DNA of 64,000 bases from CAMCXT01 sp040403315 (GTDB lineage: Bacteria; Bacteroidota; Bacteroidia; M30B66). The notes below the pieces were generated by a model. That model did no database searches, was not told the origin of the DNA, and saw nothing but the letters and a program-made list of their open reading frames with translations. Location: assembly GCA_040403315.1 (NCBI GenBank), contig JBBAKX010000001.1, positions 682,001 to 746,000 of the forward strand, given 5' to 3'. A program made the translations under genes and the position numbers. Numbering within the stretch: the first letter of the stretch is position 1; every line of letters begins with the position of its first letter. This document shows, in pieces, positions 60,237 through 64,000 of the stretch.

Positions 60237-61282
60237 GTGAAATAATCATAGGAAGCCGCAAGCTCGGCGCAGGACACCCAAGTTTTATAATCGGCGAATT
60301 GTCGTGCAACCACAAAGGAGATTACCAGATTGCTGTTGATTCTGTTAAAGCAATGCACGCTGCTGGTGTTGATTGCTTAAAGCTTCAAACAGCAAAGCCA
60401 GGAAGCATTACGATCGATTCGAAGAAGCCAGATTTTATTATTGGTGGCGGCACTTTGTGGGACAATAAATCGCTCTTCGAACTATATACTGAAGTTTACA
60501 CGCCGTGGGAATGGCATAAACCCTTACAAGAACTTGCACATTCGATGGGCATGGAATTTTTTTCATCCCCATTCGATCATGATGCAGTGGAGTTTTTAGA
60601 AGAACTGAATGTTCCAGCATACAAAATTGCATCTTTCGAAATTACCGATATTCCACTCATTGAACACGCTGCTGCTAAAGGGAAACCGATCATCATGTCG
60701 ACCGGAGTGGCTCGCGAACAAGACATCCGCGAAGCCGTAGAAGCTTGCCGAAGAGTTGGCAACGAGCAAATTATCTTGCTTAAATGCACATCATCTTATC
60801 CAACACCCCTTGAAGAAGTAAACTTGAACACAATTCCGCTGTTGCGGGAAAAATTTGGCGTTCAAGTTGGGCTTTCGGATCATACTTTGGGCTACATTGT
60901 TCCGATGGGAGCAGCTGCTTTAGGCGCTACTCTTATCGAGAAGCACTTTATCATGGATCGCTCCATTGGTGGTCCTGATTCGGCGTTTAGCATGGAGCCT
61001 GCCGAGTTTGAGCAAATGGTGAAAAATGTGCGCGATGTGGAAAAAGCTGTTGGAATAGCTACACTCGAACTTTCGGAAAAATCGGCTAAAAACAGAGATT
61101 TTGCACGTTCACTTTATGTTGTCAACGAAATCCAATCGGGCGAAACACTAACCCGTTCAAATATTCGATCTATTCGGCCTGGCTTCGGATTGCCTCCGAA
61201 ACATCTGAACGAAATTCTGGGCAAAACTGCCAAAACCAATCTGGAAAAAGGAACACCGCTTTCCTGGGACCTTATCGACTAA
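60233..61282 (+). CDS. pseI: Pseudaminic acid synthase, PseI
   Basis: 349 residues of the NeuB family. It condenses phosphoenolpyruvate with the 6-deoxy-AltdiNAc sugar to make pseudaminic acid. SFIIGELSCNHKGDYQIAV at the N-terminus, MEFFSSPFDHDAVEFLEEL, PAYKIASFEITDIPLI, KPIIMSTGVA, LLKCTSSYPTP and VGLSDHTLG are family signatures, and the end holds an SAF antifreeze-like domain (LYVVNEIQSGETLTRSNIRSIRPG). It shows that the pathway runs to the free sugar. Confidence 0.96.
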   Translation: MSEIIIGSRKLGAGHPSFIIGELSCNHKGDYQIAVDSVKAMHAAGVDCLKLQTAKPGSITIDSKKPDFIIGGGTLWDNKSLFELYTEVYTPWEWHKPLQELAHSMGMEFFSSPFDHDAVEFLEELNVPAYKIASFEITDIPLIEHAAAKGKPIIMSTGVAREQDIREAVEACRRVGNEQIILLKCTSSYPTPLEEVNLNTIPLLREKFGVQVGLSDHTLGYIVPMGAAALGATLIEKHFIMDRSIGGPDSAFSMEPAEFEQMVKNVRDVEKAVGIATLELSEKSAKNRDFARSLYVVNEIQSGETLTRSNIRSIRPGFGLPPKHLNEILGKTAKTNLEKGTPLSWDLID

Positions 61283-61285
61283 TTT

Positions 61286-62185
61286 ATGTACAGCGAAATC
61301 AAGAAAATCAAAGAATTGTTCGACTCCGGAGCCAATGTGATGGAGTATTTCAGAAGCTTGAGCAATAGCCGAAACAATTCGATCGAAGCGATCAAGGTAA
61401 GTTACGATCTGCAAGCAGGAACGTATATCGGGGTGTACAAATCGCACCGAGAATTCAACAACCTCTATACACAAACCATCGCTTCGTTACTCGAAAGTCT
61501 GGGAAACCATAAGTCGATTCTAGAAGCTGGAGTTGGGGAGGCGACAACGCTTGCCAATGTGGTCGAAAAAATGACCAACAAACCTGAATTTTCATGTGGG
61601 TTCGATATTTCATGGTCAAGAATTAATTATGCCCGGGCATTTGCCCAATCGAAGCAGGTTTCTTCCGACTGGTTGTTCACAGGCGATTTGTTTCATATTC
61701 CACTGCGCGACAATTCGGTGGATGTTGTTTACACTTCCCATTCTATTGAGCCTAACGGCGGAAGGGAAAAAGAAGCACTCCAAGAGCTTTATCGAATAGC
61801 GGGTAAATACTTGATTCTTCTGGAACCCGCATATGAATTGGCATCTAGCGAAGCGAAAACTAGAATGGAGCATCATGGATATGTGAGAGGTTTAAAAGAA
61901 ACAGCCGAGTCGCTTGGTTACAATGTGAAGGAATACCGACTTTTCGATCATATTATCAATCCACTCAATCCAACAGGATTGCTCATTATTGAAAAGAACA
62001 GCGAGGCAGCGCCTGCAACACCGCAGTTTGCTTGTCCAATTACTGGAGGAACTTTAGAAAAGTCGGGCGATTGTTATTATGCAGCCGAAAGTTTACTGGC
62101 GTATCCAATTATTGGAGGAGTACCTTGCTTATTGGCAGAGAATGGTATTCTGGCATCAGGATTCAATAAACCGATCGAATTGTAA
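61286..62185 (+). CDS. SAM-dependent methyltransferase with Trm112-like C-terminal region
   Basis: 299 residues. A class I methyltransferase core follows an N-terminal helical part: motif I ILEAGVGEATTLANVV, then SCGFDISWSRINYARA, VDVVYTSHSIEPNGGREKEA and RIAGKYLILLEP. The end (FACPITGGTLEKSG ... LLAYPIIGGVPCLL) resembles a Trm112p-like zinc-finger domain, though only one Cys of the first pair is kept. It is 3 bases after pseI. Its target is unknown; a sugar O-methylation or chain capping is a plausible inference. Confidence 0.85.
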   Translation: MYSEIKKIKELFDSGANVMEYFRSLSNSRNNSIEAIKVSYDLQAGTYIGVYKSHREFNNLYTQTIASLLESLGNHKSILEAGVGEATTLANVVEKMTNKPEFSCGFDISWSRINYARAFAQSKQVSSDWLFTGDLFHIPLRDNSVDVVYTSHSIEPNGGREKEALQELYRIAGKYLILLEPAYELASSEAKTRMEHHGYVRGLKETAESLGYNVKEYRLFDHIINPLNPTGLLIIEKNSEAAPATPQFACPITGGTLEKSGDCYYAAESLLAYPIIGGVPCLLAENGILASGFNKPIEL

Positions 62186-62187
62186 CC

Positions 62188-62901
62188 ATGGTAGATTTCA
62201 AAGGCAAACGAATTTTGTTGGTAGTTGCCCATCCCGACGACGAGCTCTTGGGTTGCGGAGGCACCATGAATCGCCTTATTCAAGAGTTTGATTGCTCCAT
62301 TCGTGTAATTATTCTAGGCGAAGGAATTACCTCTCGTTCTGATGCTCGCGATCCAGAACAATGGAAACAAGAATTAGAAATTCACCGAGCAAACATTGAA
62401 AATGCCCGCTTGGCGATCGGTTTTCATTCAACGGGAATCTACCAATTTGCCGATAATCGTTTTGATAGTGTCGACCTGTTAGACTTGGTTAAAGTCATCG
62501 AAAAGGAAAAATCGGAGTTCAATCCGGATGTGATTTTTACACACCATGGAGGCGATACGAATATCGACCATCGCCGAACTTTTGAAGCTGTAGTTACAGC
62601 GATCCGTCCGATGAGCCACGAAAATGTCCATACTTTAATTTGCTTCGAAACGCCTTCATCCACAGAATGGCAGGCATTTAATTACCCCAATCCATTCTTG
62701 CCGAACCTCTATTTCTGTATTTCAGAAGAAAATCTGAATGCTAAAATCAAAGGTATGGAGTCGTACGAATTTGAGAAGCGCGCTTATCCGCACCCAAGGT
62801 CTCCAGAAGCATTGAAAATTCAAGCGCAACGTTGGGGCGTGGCAACAGGAAACGACTTTGCAGAAGCCTTCATGGTGATTAGATCGATTGTAAAGAAATG
62901 A
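62188..62901 (+). CDS. PIG-L family deacetylase
   Basis: 237 residues. PIG-L/LmbE-type zinc hydrolases remove acetyl groups from N-acetylated sugars. The metal motif is VVAHPDDELLGCGGT (His15, Asp17, Asp18) with the later NIDHRRTFEAV supplying the second histidine, and THHGGDTN between. It is two bases after the methyltransferase gene and overlaps the next gene by 4 bases, so it belongs to the glycan cluster. Possible substrates are a GlcNAc-containing precursor or a residue of the polymer. Confidence 0.92.
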   Translation: MVDFKGKRILLVVAHPDDELLGCGGTMNRLIQEFDCSIRVIILGEGITSRSDARDPEQWKQELEIHRANIENARLAIGFHSTGIYQFADNRFDSVDLLDLVKVIEKEKSEFNPDVIFTHHGGDTNIDHRRTFEAVVTAIRPMSHENVHTLICFETPSSTEWQAFNYPNPFLPNLYFCISEENLNAKIKGMESYEFEKRAYPHPRSPEALKIQAQRWGVATGNDFAEAFMVIRSIVKK

Positions 62902-64000
62902 ATGTTGCCATATTTACGTCTCATTTATTGTTGGCCTCTCATTATGAAACTGAGTTAGAGATCATTCTCGGGCATCAAAAAAAAGGAGATGTTGTAACTC
63001 AATTAATTTGCAACAAAGAATTACCCTCTTGCGATACCAATCCATTCCATTCCCAAGAGGCTTGTGAAAGATGTGTATCGAAGAGAATCAATGGTGCGAG
63101 TTTATTAGAACCAACATTAAAAGTTGAGTCGTTTTTTTTTCTTTCAAGTGAAGACAAAAGAAAAATAGCCGAACTCAGAACTCATTTCACATCAATTAAG
63201 GATTTGCAGTCGCTGTGGATCGATAACTACGATATTGGATACTCGATCGCATCTTCGATAATTTCTCTAAACCGAAATCCTGAACCTGAACTAGATCCAA
63301 GACTTATAGAAAGATATGTGATTTCTTGTGCGGGCGTGTATTTTAGCATGCTCAATTACTTGAAAACTCATCCTACTGATTTGGTTTACACATTTAATGG
63401 GCGATTTTCTCACACCAAAGCTGCACTTAAAGCTTGCAACAAAATGGGAGTTGTTTGCTATCTTCATGAAAGAGGCAACTCATTAAATTATTACTCGCTT
63501 TTTAAAGATGTTGGAATTCATGATTTGAAGAATACCCATCAATTGATAGAAGAAGCATGGAACAATGCCGATCCCAAGCTACGTGAACAAATAGCCACCG
63601 ATTGGTATACAACTAGGATTGGTGGAAAGATGCAAAATTGGTTTTCCTTTCTAGCAGATCAAGTGATCGAATTGCCTGATAATTGGGACAATTCAAAACA
63701 TAATATTGTGATTTGTAATTCGTCTGAAGATGAACTTGCATCTCTTGGAGATGATTGGAAAAACGTGCTTTACAAAAACCAGCTTGAAGGAATTACGCGA
63801 ATCGTAGAAGACAGCTCAAAGCTTGAAAATGTGCATGTTTACCTTAGGATTCATCCACATTTGGCAAAAGTGAAAAACGAGAATGCGCTCAAGTTATCAA
63901 ACCTAAAAGCTTCGAATTTAACAGTCATCCCAGCGACTTCAAATCTTAGTACTTATCATCTTGTAAAGATGGCTAGTGTTACTCTTACTTTTGGCTCTAC
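62898..64000 (+). CDS. Capsule/surface-polysaccharide biosynthesis protein (glycosyltransferase-like), 3' end outside window
   Basis: A frame starts at ATG 62898 (ATGA overlap with the PIG-L gene) and stays open to the right edge, at least 367 codons. It starts MNVAIFTSHLLLASHYETEL and contains VYTFNGRFSHTKAALKACNK with CYLHERGNSLNYY, and a late VHVYLRIHPHLAK. This NGRF ... ERG pattern is seen in capsule and LPS biosynthesis proteins with a GT-B-like fold. The exact sugar transfer is unknown. Codons at 63133-63141 form a run of nine T residues (three Phe). Confidence 0.75.
   Translation, partial: MNVAIFTSHLLLASHYETELEIILGHQKKGDVVTQLICNKELPSCDTNPFHSQEACERCVSKRINGASLLEPTLKVESFFFLSSEDKRKIAELRTHFTSIKDLQSLWIDNYDIGYSIASSIISLNRNPEPELDPRLIERYVISCAGVYFSMLNYLKTHPTDLVYTFNGRFSHTKAALKACNKMGVVCYLHERGNSLNYYSLFKDVGIHDLKNTHQLIEEAWNNADPKLREQIATDWYTTRIGGKMQNWFSFLADQVIELPDNWDNSKHNIVICNSSEDELASLGDDWKNVLYKNQLEGITRIVEDSSKLENVHVYLRIHPHLAKVKNENALKLSNLKASNLTVIPATSNLSTYHLVKMASVTLTFGS

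Noticed and set aside
1..64000. Insertion sequences, prophage or integrase genes
   Set aside because: No transposase, integrase or phage-type protein was seen, and no matching terminal repeats bound any gene group.

Overview
The window looks like a chromosomal segment of a member of the Bacteroidota, most likely a flavobacterium-like lineage. Six encoded proteins end in type IX secretion (T9SS) sorting tails. Several promoters carry the Bacteroidota TAnnTTTG -7 element, often only a few bases before the start codon, and strong Shine-Dalgarno sequences are rare. Family content also fits: S46 peptidase, DUF2480 and DUF59 in the suf operon, DUF4270, DUF4465, and a short GT5 protein beside panC. 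The exact genus cannot be told from the sequence alone.

Layout. 1-9 kb: partial outer-membrane protein, S46 dipeptidyl-peptidase, secreted protein, an interrupted tag gene, a three-gene AAA-ATPase/dgkA/DUF1361 operon, secreted esterase. 9-13.5 kb: suf Fe-S cluster operon (sufC-sufD-sufS-sufE-DUF59-DUF2480) without sufB. 13.8-15.4 kb: head-to-head lipoprotein and LuxE-like acyl transferase genes. 15.5-19.5 kb: translation genes rplM-rpsI-rpsB-tsf, then pyrH-frr. 19.5-28.5 kb: glmS, DUF4270, GT5-like protein (leftward), then panC-panD-flippase-like-rfaE2, a lipoprotein and radA (rightward). 28.5-41 kb: DUF817, a T9SS adhesin-like protein, ECF sigma factor, uvrA, a secreted trypsin-like protease, hisS and hutH. 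41-47 kb: a leftward operon under a cobalamin riboswitch, with a BtuB-like receptor, two T9SS-sorted surface proteins, a BtuG-like propeller lipoprotein and an unexplained membrane protein. 47-50.3 kb: a T9SS protein and an unknown helical protein. 50.6-64 kb: a surface-glycan cluster that continues past the right edge.

The glycan cluster combines GDP-L-fucose synthesis (gmd, fcl), an ABC polysaccharide exporter with a C-terminal glycan-binding extension (wzm, wzt), and a complete CMP-pseudaminic acid pathway (pseB, pseF, pseC, a pseG-pseH fusion, pseI). It also has a hexapeptide-repeat acyltransferase, a methyltransferase, a PIG-L deacetylase and a capsule-type protein cut by the window edge.

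The points most worth a second look are: an in-frame TAA in tag that removes one zinc ligand; the B12 operon using T9SS-sorted accessory proteins plus an unknown membrane protein; the PseG-PseH fusion and the modifying enzymes around it; 28-bp direct repeats before the AAA-DUF4143 gene; a tetraloop hairpin just before the radA start; a GC-rich duplicated intergenic element before gmd; and the missing sufB. No complete new defence or mobile system is visible.
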